A DNA stretch of 6,456 nucleotides from Aestuariivirga sp. GTDB taxonomy: Bacteria; Pseudomonadota; Alphaproteobacteria; Rhizobiales; Aestuariivirgaceae. Location of the stretch: positions 1-6,456 of the forward strand of contig JADCDC010000210.1 of the NCBI GenBank assembly GCA_020252385.1, written 5' to 3'. Both the position numbers and the translations under genes were made by a program. Below, piece after piece: positions 1 to 6,415 of this stretch. Each line of letters opens with the position of its first letter. The first letter of the stretch is position 1. Below the pieces are notes generated by a model, which searched no databases, was not told the origin of the DNA, and saw nothing but the letters and a program-made list of their open reading frames with translations.

Positions 1-1512
1 AAGGCGAAGCTCGCCAACACCGCGCTCAAGGATGCGCTGCCCGGCATCGACATCACCAAGGGCGACATCGCGCTGACCGTCGAGAAGGGCGTGTTCAAGG
101 CGGAGGGCCCGGCCGACATCGCCGGCATCCCCTCCAGGCTCCAGTGGCAGCGCGGGCCCGCACCTGAGTTCCGCCAGTCGGCGGTGATCGAGACGGAGCT
201 CGACGGCGAGCAGCGCCAGTCGCTCGGCATCGATCTCGGCACCTTCGCGCGCGGTCCCGTGGGCGTCACCGCCACCATCCCCGACCTTGGCGATCCCGAG
301 GGCCGGGTGGACGTCAAGGCCGACCTCAAGGAGGTCGAGCTCCGCGTGCAGCCGATCAGCTGGTTCCGCCCGGCAACCTCCGGCACCAAGGCAACGCTCA
401 CCTACTTCTCGAAGGGCGAGAAGGGCCCGCGCGTCGAGGACCTGGTGATCACCGGCAAGGGGCTCTCGGTCAAGGGCTCGATCAGCCTGGCGCCCAAGCG
501 CAAGGGCATGCGCGCCGCCAGCTTCAGCGAGGTGCGGCTCTCGGAGGAGAACATCTTCGCGGCCGAGATCTCGAATGATCCGGACGCCACCAGCATATCG
601 ATCAAGGGCAAGAGCTTCGATGCGCGCCCCCTGATCCGCTCGATGTTCGGTTCGCGCAACAAGGGCGACCCGGGCGATGCCGGAAAGCAGCCCACACCGG
701 CGGGGATCGAGAAGCCGGTGCGCGTCAACCTCGCGCTCGATAATCTGCATGCCAACCGCGGCGAGATCGTGCGCAGCGTCAAGGGCAGCCTCGTGGCGCG
801 CGCCGGCCGCCTCGAGGAGGCGGAGATCGAGGGCGACTTCCTCAGCGGCCAGCCCGTGGTGTTCCGCGTGACGCCCGTCGCCGGCGGGCGCGAGATGCGC
901 ATCAACGGGCGTGACGGCGGTGCGGCGATCCGGGCCGCCAACCTCTATTCCAAGGTGGCGGGCGGCCAGATCGAGTTCTATGCGCTGCTGGAGAGCGAGG
1001 GCTCCTCGGTCAAGGACGGCAAGCTGGTGCTGCGCAATTTCGAGGTCCGCAACGAGGCAGCCCTCGCCGAACTCGACGCGCGCGGCAAGCCGAAGCGCGC
1101 CGGCCCCCGTCGCGAGGCGCTGAGCTTCCAGCGCCTCACCTTGCCCTTCACCTCCGACGGCCGCTTCATCAAGATCGGCGAGAGCCTGGTGCGCGGGCCC
1201 GAGCTTGGCGCCAGCGCGGAAGGGCTGATCCGCAAGTCGGACGGCGCCATCGACATCACCGGCACCATCATTCCCGCCTATGCGCTCAACGCGGCGCTGG
1301 GCGAAATTCCGCTGTTCGGCGACATCCTCACGGGCGGCAAGGGGCAGGGCATCATCGGCGTCACCTTCGCCATGGGCGGCACGGTGGACAAGCCGAGCTT
1401 CCAGATGAACCCGGTCTCCGCCGTCGCCCCCGGCATTTTCCGCAAGTTCTTCGAATACGGCAACACCGGCGGCGGCAACGCCAACAACAACCGCAAGCTC
1501 AAGGATAACTGA
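1..1512 (+). CDS. AsmA/YhdP-like envelope protein (DUF3971/AsmA-like C-terminal region), 5' end outside window
   Basis: The reading frame is open from the first base, so this is the C-terminal part (503 codons) of a larger protein; proteins of this type usually exceed 1,000 residues. The visible part is rich in short alternating beta-strand segments of the form 'xVxGxIxxxxG', typical of the AsmA/YhdP beta-groove fold. It ends with the usual signature: a 'GEIPLFGDILTGGKGQGIIG' stretch, then 'FAMGGTVDKPSFQMNP', 'SAVAPGIFRKFF' and a Gly/Asn-rich tail. No membrane segment is visible; the N-terminal anchor would lie upstream. In E. coli the AsmA-like proteins YhdP, TamB and YdbH take part in phospholipid movement between inner and outer membranes, and a similar envelope role is inferred here. 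Codon third positions are strongly G/C, as expected for a resident gene. The family call is firm; orthology to YhdP itself is not proven. Confidence 0.85.
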   Translation, partial: KAKLANTALKDALPGIDITKGDIALTVEKGVFKAEGPADIAGIPSRLQWQRGPAPEFRQSAVIETELDGEQRQSLGIDLGTFARGPVGVTATIPDLGDPEGRVDVKADLKEVELRVQPISWFRPATSGTKATLTYFSKGEKGPRVEDLVITGKGLSVKGSISLAPKRKGMRAASFSEVRLSEENIFAAEISNDPDATSISIKGKSFDARPLIRSMFGSRNKGDPGDAGKQPTPAGIEKPVRVNLALDNLHANRGEIVRSVKGSLVARAGRLEEAEIEGDFLSGQPVVFRVTPVAGGREMRINGRDGGAAIRAANLYSKVAGGQIEFYALLESEGSSVKDGKLVLRNFEVRNEAALAELDARGKPKRAGPRREALSFQRLTLPFTSDGRFIKIGESLVRGPELGASAEGLIRKSDGAIDITGTIIPAYALNAALGEIPLFGDILTGGKGQGIIGVTFAMGGTVDKPSFQMNPVSAVAPGIFRKFFEYGNTGGGNANNNRKLKDN

Positions 1513-1525
1513 GCCTGGGGCTCAG
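1509..1525. terminator. Short hairpin holding both convergent stop codons; possible bidirectional terminator
   Basis: CTGAGCC (1509-1515) pairs perfectly with GGCTCAG (1519-1525) around a TGG loop. The TGA stop of the AsmA-like gene (1510-1512) is in the left arm. The stop of the AI-2E-family gene on the other strand (1522-1524, read as TGA) is in the right arm. The gap between the genes is only 9 bp, so this is the only place for a shared transcription end. There is no T-run on either side, so it is not a canonical intrinsic terminator; it could instead limit read-through or protect 3' ends. Confidence 0.4.
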
Positions 1526-2571
1526 CCCTTGCCGTCCGCCACCAGCACGTTCAGCCATCGCATGGAAGGGATCCTGCGGCTGATCGTCAGCACCGCCACG
1601 AGGATCGGCACGCCGATGAAGGCGCCGGTCAGCCCCCACAGCAGGCTCCACAGGAACACCATGAACATCACCGCGAAGGGCGAGATCGACAGCGTCGAGC
1701 CGGTGATGATCGGTTCCAGGTAGCTGCCGATCACGAACTGCACCACGGTGAGTGAGACCAGCACCAGCAGCGCCACCTGAAAGGATTCGAACTGCACCAG
1801 CGCGAAGAGGGCGGGCAGCAGTGTGGCCACCAGGGGCCCCAGGAAGGGAATGTAGTTGAGGGTGAAGGCAATGGCTCCCCAGGCGGCGGGAAGCTCGAGC
1901 CCCACCATGTAGGCGAAGAACCAGACGACCGCACCCGTCACGGCACTCGCCACGCTGCGCACCAGCATGTAGGTGCGGAAATGCGCCGCCGTCTCGCGCC
2001 CCACCGCCAGCATGTCGATGCCGCCGAAGCTGTCCTTGGCGGCGGCCAGGCGCCTTGCCAGCGGCCTCACCTCCAGGAGGCCCAGCACCGCGAAGGCGAA
2101 GACCAGTGTGGCGAAGCCCGCAAGCCCGTTGAGGCGGGCCAGCATGGCCTGCACCATGCGCACCATCCAGGCGGTGTTGAAGGTCTCCGAGATCTGCCCC
2201 GCCACCGGAAAGCCGTGGCCCTCGAGCCATGCCGTCGCCATGGCATAGAGCTCCTGGAAGCGCGCCCCGTTGCGGATCAGCCATTGCCCGACCACGCTCA
2301 TCCCCCAGGCGAACAGCGTGAGCAGCGCCACCACCGAGACCAGCGTCACGATCACCGTGATCAGCATCGCCAGCATGCGCGGCATCAGCCGCTCCAGGAA
2401 GGCCTGCAGCGGCCACACCACCATCACGATGAAGACCGCGAAGGCCGCCGGCGCGAACACCATCTCACCCCACGACAGCGCCCCCAGCACCAGGATCGTG
2501 GCGCTCACCAGCAACAGACCCGAAACCGCGCCAAGTCCCATCCCCTGGCCCCCCGATGCCTTCCCGCTCAT
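1522..2571 (-). CDS. AI-2E family transporter (PerM/UPF0118 family membrane protein)
   Basis: This is a 349-residue inner-membrane protein with the family layout. Two or three hydrophobic segments lie in the first 90 residues. A more polar stretch follows (about 95-145), then a run of five or so membrane segments to the C-terminus. Family hallmarks are visible: 'FTLNYIPFLGP' in the middle of the second half, and 'SYLEPIITGSTLSISPFAV' followed by 'LWSLLWGLTGAFIGVPI' near the end. Members have been linked to autoinducer-2 export and to Na+/H+ antiport, so the substrate is not predictable here. I chose the ATG at 2571 because GGGG (2584-2581) sits 9 bases upstream and the first membrane helix follows soon after. 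A GTG at 2610 in the same frame would add 13 polar residues and is less likely. The gene is transcribed alone, convergent with the AsmA-like gene and divergent from the dehydrogenase. Confidence 0.9.
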   Translation of the reverse strand: MSGKASGGQGMGLGAVSGLLLVSATILVLGALSWGEMVFAPAAFAVFIVMVVWPLQAFLERLMPRMLAMLITVIVTLVSVVALLTLFAWGMSVVGQWLIRNGARFQELYAMATAWLEGHGFPVAGQISETFNTAWMVRMVQAMLARLNGLAGFATLVFAFAVLGLLEVRPLARRLAAAKDSFGGIDMLAVGRETAAHFRTYMLVRSVASAVTGAVVWFFAYMVGLELPAAWGAIAFTLNYIPFLGPLVATLLPALFALVQFESFQVALLVLVSLTVVQFVIGSYLEPIITGSTLSISPFAVMFMVFLWSLLWGLTGAFIGVPILVAVLTISRRIPSMRWLNVLVADGKG

Positions 2572-2769
2572 TGAGATTCGCCCCGTTTCAGTTTCCCGAG
2601 TTGAGGCCACATCGCGGAGCTTGGCAAGGCATCATCCCAGGCACCGCCAGGCCCACGGAGAAGGCAGTGTGAGTCCCGCCGCCGATCGCGCCGGATAGCT
2701 CGCTGCTACGGAGCGGACGAGGCTACCGGTCAGCGATGGCCGAAAGATCAACATTCTTCTGTCGTTGCG

Positions 2770-2798
2770 TTGACTGGCATTGGGATGCCCCCTAGTCT
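2770..2798 (+). promoter_or_regulatory. Weak sigma-70-like promoter candidate upstream of the dehydrogenase gene
   Basis: TTGACT (2770-2775) is followed by a 17-base spacer and TAGTCT (2793-2798), about 65 bases before the chosen start at 2863. The -35 match is good (5 of 6) but the -10 match is only 3 of 6. It lies in the 291-bp divergent gap (2572-2862), which otherwise shows no gene, strong repeat or clear operator. I saw no equally good candidate for the opposite gene. Confidence 0.25.
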
Positions 2799-2862
2799 TC
2801 GCGGCGTCTCGGGCAATCCGGCGCAGGCGGCAGCGTCCCGGCATTGCCCTCGGGTGTGGGTC

Positions 2863-3780
2863 ATGGGTTCCAGAATAGCGCTGATCGGATGTGGATTGTG
2901 GGGTTCGAAGATACTGCGGGAGCTGGTTCTCCTGGGTGCCGGCGTCGACGTCTACGACACGAACCCCGGGGTTCATTCCCTCGCCCAGGGCCTCGGTGCG
3001 GCCGGCGTCTTCGAAAGCTGGACCGATCTTTCTGCCTATGACGGCGTGGTGCTGGCCACGCCATCCTCAACCCATCGATCCCTTCTCGAACGCATATTGT
3101 CCTTCTCCGTTCCGGTCTTCGTCGAGAAGCCGCTGACCACCACGCTCGAGGACGCCCTGGCGCTCAGGCGCTTCAACACGGACAAGCTGTTCATCATGCA
3201 CATCTGGACCTACCATCCAGGGATACTGATGCTCCGGGACATTGCCCAGTCCGGCGAATTGGGGGCACTTCTGGGAATGCGCTCGACGCGCACCAACTGG
3301 ACGAGTCCGCGAACGGATACGGATTCCGTCTGGAATCTCGCGCCGCATGACCTGACCATCGCAAAGGTCGTCATCGGCGAAATCCCGGTTCCGAGAGCCG
3401 CGGTCGCGGAAAGGCACAACGGCACGATCAGGGGGCTCACCGCGATTCTGGGATCGTCTCCCTACTTTGTGCTGGAAGTCTCCAACCGGTACGATCAAAA
3501 GGTGCGGGAGGTGAGGGCCCATTGCGAGAACGGGGTCGCGATCATGGAGAATGACACCTCGGGCACGATCAAGATCCTGCACGGCGATGCGAACTGTTCC
3601 ACGCAGGATCTGAGGGTGGAGTACCGGAGGTTTTCGGAAGCCACGGCCCTGCACCTGGAGCTGCTGGAATTCGTCCGCTATCTCAACGGCGGCCCCGCTC
3701 CCCGGAGCACATTCAACGAGGGATTGGAGGTCGTCGAGGCGCTTCACAGGCTTGTGGAACTCTCGGGAGAGCAGGCATGA
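2863..3780 (+). CDS. Gfo/Idh/MocA family NAD(P)-dependent sugar dehydrogenase
   Basis: This is a 305-residue soluble protein. The N-terminal Rossmann domain opens with 'IALIGCGLWG' (the GxGxxG dinucleotide loop at residues 9-14) and continues to 'VVLATPSSTH' (63-71). The family 'EKP' motif is at 88-90; its Lys89 normally helps bind cofactor and substrate. The C-terminal domain carries 'WNLAPHDLTIA' with His162-Asp163, the usual catalytic pair position. The 'WNLAPHD' form is common in members that oxidise nucleotide-linked or related sugars for surface polysaccharides, but the exact substrate cannot be read. I chose the ATG at 2863 because it starts two residues before the first beta-strand; in-frame starts at 2770 (TTG) and 2785 (ATG) would add unstructured, Pro/Ala-rich sequence. 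The upstream ribosome-binding site is weak. The stop codon overlaps the next gene's start (ATGA), implying an operon. Base composition is clearly less GC-rich than in the flanking genes. Confidence 0.85.
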   Translation: MGSRIALIGCGLWGSKILRELVLLGAGVDVYDTNPGVHSLAQGLGAAGVFESWTDLSAYDGVVLATPSSTHRSLLERILSFSVPVFVEKPLTTTLEDALALRRFNTDKLFIMHIWTYHPGILMLRDIAQSGELGALLGMRSTRTNWTSPRTDTDSVWNLAPHDLTIAKVVIGEIPVPRAAVAERHNGTIRGLTAILGSSPYFVLEVSNRYDQKVREVRAHCENGVAIMENDTSGTIKILHGDANCSTQDLRVEYRRFSEATALHLELLEFVRYLNGGPAPRSTFNEGLEVVEALHRLVELSGEQA

Positions 3781-4583
3781 GGCCATGCAAGGCAACAGTC
3801 ATCATTCCGACGACCGGAGATCGCGGGCCGCTGCTTCGATACTCGGTCGGGAGCATCCGCAATCAGACGGAGCAGGATTTCGAAGTGCACATCGTGGGCG
3901 ATGGCGTTTCGGACGCGACGAGGCAAGCCATTTCGAGGCTGCAGAAGGAAGACCCGCGCATATTCTTTCACGATTTTCCCAAGCATGAGAGACGGGGAGA
4001 GCCCTACAGGCATCAGGTGATCCAGAAGACCAGGGGGAAGAACATCTTCTACCTGTGCGATCGCGATCTGATGCTGCCGCATCACATCGAGTTCATAAGT
4101 CAGCTGCTTGAGGCGTTCGACTTCGTGTCCACGACCTTCATCGATGTCAAGCGGGACAGGAGTCTGGATATCAATCAGTGGGTCGGTTACTTCGGACCCG
4201 GATCGCAAGTTGAATTACTGAAGAGGCGCGTTGGAAGCCTGTCCTGCATTGGCCACTCGCGCGCCATGTATGATCGCCTCAAGTTCGGCTGGCGCACGAC
4301 GCCCGTCGGCATGCCGACTGACTTATACATGTGGGATCAGTTCATGGTTCATCCGGCTTGCAAGCCCTTTTCGGCGGCCAGGCCAACGATCCTGTACTTC
4401 CAGAGAGGGGCCTACCCCGGCCCCCCGGTCGAGGAGCGCGCGGAGGAACTGGCCTTCTGGTCCAATGTGATTTCCAGCCCGCAGGGGGTCGATCAGATCT
4501 TCTGGGCCGCGTTTGCAGGATTGCTGTTGGATCGCATTAATCTCAGGAGCTCTTTAGATCCGCAAACCCAACGCCGGAAATGA
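3777..4583 (+). CDS. Glycosyltransferase family 2 (GT-A fold)
   Basis: This 268-residue protein has the GT-A start 'ATVIIPTTGDRGPLLRYSV' (residues 6-24), where the sugar nucleotide is bound. It continues with 'VHIVGDGVSD' (37-46) and the strand 'NIFYLCDRDLMLPHH', in which Asp95-Arg96-Asp97 takes the place of the metal-binding DxD motif. A region around 'SCIGHSRAMYDRL' and 'GMPTDLYMWDQF' probably forms the acceptor side, with an acidic residue able to act as base. There is no signal peptide and no clear membrane helix, so it should work in the cytoplasm or on the membrane's inner face. The start overlaps the dehydrogenase stop by 4 bp (ATGA), pointing to translational coupling. The last 13 codons plus stop overlap the opposite-strand RmlC-like gene. 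Donor and acceptor sugars are not predictable. Lower GC than the window's first half fits recent acquisition. Confidence 0.85.
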   Translation: MRPCKATVIIPTTGDRGPLLRYSVGSIRNQTEQDFEVHIVGDGVSDATRQAISRLQKEDPRIFFHDFPKHERRGEPYRHQVIQKTRGKNIFYLCDRDLMLPHHIEFISQLLEAFDFVSTTFIDVKRDRSLDINQWVGYFGPGSQVELLKRRVGSLSCIGHSRAMYDRLKFGWRTTPVGMPTDLYMWDQFMVHPACKPFSAARPTILYFQRGAYPGPPVEERAEELAFWSNVISSPQGVDQIFWAAFAGLLLDRINLRSSLDPQTQRRK

Positions 4584-5130
4584 TCGAGGACTTGAGCTGC
4601 TCGACGGTTGCGAAGCCAGCCGCGCGCTCGGACAGGATCGGAGAGATGTCTGGCCACTTGATGCCAAGATCGGGAGCCTGCCAGGAAACCCCCCAGTTAT
4701 CGTCCTTTCCATAGTCCGAGTATGACTCTGAAACCGCCTGAACATGCGTCGAGTCCTCAAAGAAGTACCAGCCGTGGATGAGGCCCCGCGGGAATGACAG
4801 CGCCGCGAGATCATCGCCGAACAGCTCGAAGACCGAGGAGACGTTCTCGGTCGGCGAATTGGGCCTGATGTCCCGCAGGGCGACCATGCAGTGCCCCCTG
4901 AGCAGGCAGAAATACTCGTCGTGTCTCAAGTGGAAATGCATGCCTCTCAGCACATTCGCCACCGAATGAACCGCGCTCCACTGCACAGGTTCGATCACCG
5001 TGCCCCACTCGTCCCTGAATATCTCGGTGAATGAACCGCGATAGTCGCTGTTCTTCCGGAGGGTTCTCAGGGACACCTGCCAGATGTCTCCCCCATCAAC
5101 CAGCTTTGAGATCTTGGTCGCTTTGTCCAT
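4543..5130 (-). CDS. RmlC-like cupin (dTDP-4-dehydrorhamnose 3,5-epimerase family), with changed catalytic positions
   Basis: This 195-residue protein follows the RmlC pattern: 'SDYRGSFTEIFRDEW' (28-42), 'ANVLRGMHFH' (58-67), 'LLRGHCMVALRDIRPNSPT' (76-94), 'LSFPRGLIHGW' (111-121) and 'GVSWQAPDLGIKWP' (147-160). RmlC enzymes epimerise C3 and C5 of the dTDP-4-keto sugar on the way to dTDP-rhamnose. His65 and His119 fall at the numbering of the Salmonella enzyme as I recall it. Counting without gaps from His119, however, the catalytic Tyr132 position is Ala, and the 'S-x-K-D' motif reads 'SERA', so its Asp is also Ala. The protein may therefore perform a partial or different reaction, or only bind sugar. 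I preferred the start at 5130 (ATG; another ATG is directly before it at 5133). The frame stays open upstream, but there the third-position GC falls to about half. No clear ribosome-binding site precedes either ATG. It converges on the glycosyltransferase with a 41-bp overlap. Confidence 0.8.
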   Translation of the reverse strand: MDKATKISKLVDGGDIWQVSLRTLRKNSDYRGSFTEIFRDEWGTVIEPVQWSAVHSVANVLRGMHFHLRHDEYFCLLRGHCMVALRDIRPNSPTENVSSVFELFGDDLAALSFPRGLIHGWYFFEDSTHVQAVSESYSDYGKDDNWGVSWQAPDLGIKWPDISPILSERAAGFATVEQLKSSIISGVGFADLKSS

Positions 5131-5133
5131 CAT

Positions 5134-5545
5134 GTGTCGAACGGGCCCGGTTGGAAACGTTTTCGGCGACAGTAGTGCGGTTCGCTCGCCCGAACAAGTT
5201 CCAACGACGTTGCCGGATGTGTTGGGTAATCCGCTTTTTGAAATCATTCGATACTTGCGAGACCTCCGGGTTCGTTCGGCGGGTTGCATATCCGGTTGAA
5301 CCGCTGGTCGGAAACCGGCATCAGTGCCTTCCTGCAACCGGCCCTCGGAGACAACTCTTTCCGCGAGTCTCGCCCGTCTGCACACGTCCTCAGGCGTTCC
5401 TTTTCAATCTCTCCGAATATCCCGCCATCGGTCACAGAATTTCGCATGCCGCAGCTGGCGCAATCGAATGCACCGCTTGACCTTTCCAAACTGTACCCCA
5501 GGGCAACCGGAGAGAGAAAAGACCGCCAATAAGGAAATGCCAAGA
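5134..5545. other. About 400 bp without a convincing gene, upstream of the RmlC-like gene
   Basis: Short open frames exist on both strands but none has family motifs, the genome's codon bias or a suitable ribosome-binding site. GC content is lower than in the flanking backbone genes. The stretch must contain the promoter for the RmlC-like gene, yet I see no strong -35/-10 pair on that strand. A TTGACC at 5477-5482 on the + strand lacks a partner -10. It may be decayed coding sequence left from a larger glycan cluster, but nothing recognisable remains. Confidence 0.5.
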
Positions 5546-5969
5546 ATGGCGTCGGGTTCGGGCGTCCTTCAGTTCACGGAACACCCATCAGCGCGCCCTG
5601 ACATCGCGACGGCCACCTCCATCACGCCGCACGAAGGTCGCGCGGTTCCCGGCATATCAATCATCACCACCTGCCGCGCCCGCCTGCACCATCTGCGGCA
5701 GACCTTGCCATCGATGATCGGGCAGGGCGCGCGTCAGACGATCGTCGTCGATTATGACTGTCCCGATGGCACGGGCCGCCATGGCATTCCTCCTCGAAGC
5801 CTATCGGAAGGAGAGCCTGCCACTGTGCATCGCCGACATCGACATGTCATGGGGCGATCATGATTTCGCGGATCGCAGCGCGATCTGGAGCGCCAAGGGT
5901 GCCCGCAAGCGTCAGATGGAGGTGATCTCGCTGCAACAGGCCCGCGATTTCATCATGGGAACGACCTGA
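5546..5969 (+). pseudogene. Broken glycosyltransferase family 2 gene: N-terminal fragment, then a frame change
   Basis: A frame starting at ATG 5546 (alternative 5537; AAGGA at 5531-5535 is 10 bases before 5546) encodes the typical GT2 opening 'GISIITTCRARLHHLRQTLP', then 'IVVDYDCPDGTG' ending near 5776. After that point the frame becomes Arg/Pro/Ser-rich nonsense and stops at 5863. The next frame over becomes sensible instead, reading 'AAMAFLLEAYRKESLPLCIA', 'DIDMSWGDHDFADRSAIW' and ending 'QQARDFIMGTT' at a TGA (5967-5969). The junction therefore lies near 5770-5790. The total, about 140 codons, is less than half of a normal GT2, and no DxD-type metal site or acceptor region follows the first half. 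This fits an internal deletion plus frame change rather than a single-base error. The second half is not certainly from the same ancestral gene. Function is almost surely lost. Confidence 0.6.
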
Positions 5970-5993
5970 CACGCTCCGCCGCCCCCCTTCATT

Positions 5994-6039
5994 CCTCTCC
6001 CCCACGCATGTGGGGGAGAGGGCAGGGTGAGGGGGTGGT
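5994..6039 (+). repeat. Stem-loop repeat, left copy (inverted relative to the copy at the window end)
   Basis: CCTCTCCCCCAC (5994-6005) pairs perfectly over 12 bp with GTGGGGGAGAGG (6010-6021) around a GCAT loop. A G-rich tail, GGGTGAGGGGGTGG (6025-6038), follows. The tail ends 1-2 bases before the stop codon of the DUF559 gene on the other strand (6040-6042). The same unit appears in reverse orientation at 6416-6456. There is no T-run, although the hairpin could still end or stabilise transcripts. It resembles the REP-like palindromes dispersed in many alphaproteobacterial genomes. Confidence 0.85.
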
Positions 6040-6411
6040 TCAGCGAGTCCCGTCGCGCGCCGCGAGGATCGTCGCCGCCACCGCATCCATGTCCGTCAGC
6101 ACATCGCTGTTCCAGAACCTCAGCACCTGGTAACCCTGCGCCTTGAGCCATGCGTCCCGCTCCGCATCGCGCGCCTCCGTGTGCTGCCCGCCGTCGATCT
6201 CAACGATGAACAATTCCTCCGTACACAGAAAATCGGCGATGTAGGATCCAACCGCCACCTGCCGGCGGAACTTCATATCCCCGATCCCGCGGTCCTTCGC
6301 ATAATGCCAGAAGCGCGCCTCCGCCAGCGTCGGCTCCCGCCGCATGCGCTTGGCGTGTTCCCGAAGAGTCTTGTGGCCGGCGCGCTCCACCCTCTTGGCA
6401 TCGGAGACCAT
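6040..6411 (-). CDS. DUF559 domain protein (PD-(D/E)XK nuclease-like fold, Vsr-related)
   Basis: This 123-residue basic protein spans the whole DUF559 domain. It shows 'TLAEARFWHYAKDRGIGDMK' (28-47), 'FRRQVAVGSYIADFLC' (48-63), 'LFIVEIDGGQHTE' (67-79), then 'RDAWLKAQGYQVLRFWNSDV' (85-104). Asp60 and Glu71-x-Asp73 sit where this nuclease superfamily has its metal-binding residues, and Gln76-His77 follow as in other members. The domain is related to very-short-patch repair endonucleases, but the cellular role of these stand-alone proteins is not established. I chose the ATG at 6411: GAGGGGGG (6426-6419) is 7 bases upstream, whereas a longer frame from 6447 would only translate the repeat into Gly/Arg/Trp-rich sequence. 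Both ends of the gene touch the stem-loop repeats, so gene and repeats look like one unit. No partner methyltransferase is nearby. Confidence 0.88.
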   Translation of the reverse strand: MVSDAKRVERAGHKTLREHAKRMRREPTLAEARFWHYAKDRGIGDMKFRRQVAVGSYIADFLCTEELFIVEIDGGQHTEARDAERDAWLKAQGYQVLRFWNSDVLTDMDAVAATILAARDGTR

Positions 6412-6415
6412 CGCA

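Noticed and set aside
1499..2416. A 305-codon open frame on the minus strand rich in Gly, Ala, His and Arg
   Set aside because: It lies entirely over the AI-2E-family gene in another frame of the same strand, has no family motif, and its composition is what GC-rich codons give when read out of frame.
1981..2574. A 197-codon + strand frame with a very His/Gln/Arg-rich product
   Set aside because: It is the antisense shadow of the AI-2E-family gene; the repetitive composition comes from membrane-protein codons read backwards.
2632..2976. A 114-codon minus-strand frame spanning the divergent gap and the start of the dehydrogenase
   Set aside because: It overlaps a firm gene, shows no motif and has an arginine-rich composition typical of a random frame.
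3067..3795. A 242-codon minus-strand frame opposite the dehydrogenase
   Set aside because: No domain pattern, while the opposite strand encodes a clear Gfo/Idh/MocA protein over the same bases.
5477..5505. A promoter for the broken glycosyltransferase based on TTGACC at 5477-5482
   Set aside because: The six bases at the right spacing (5500-5505, AGGGCA) bear no likeness to a -10 box.
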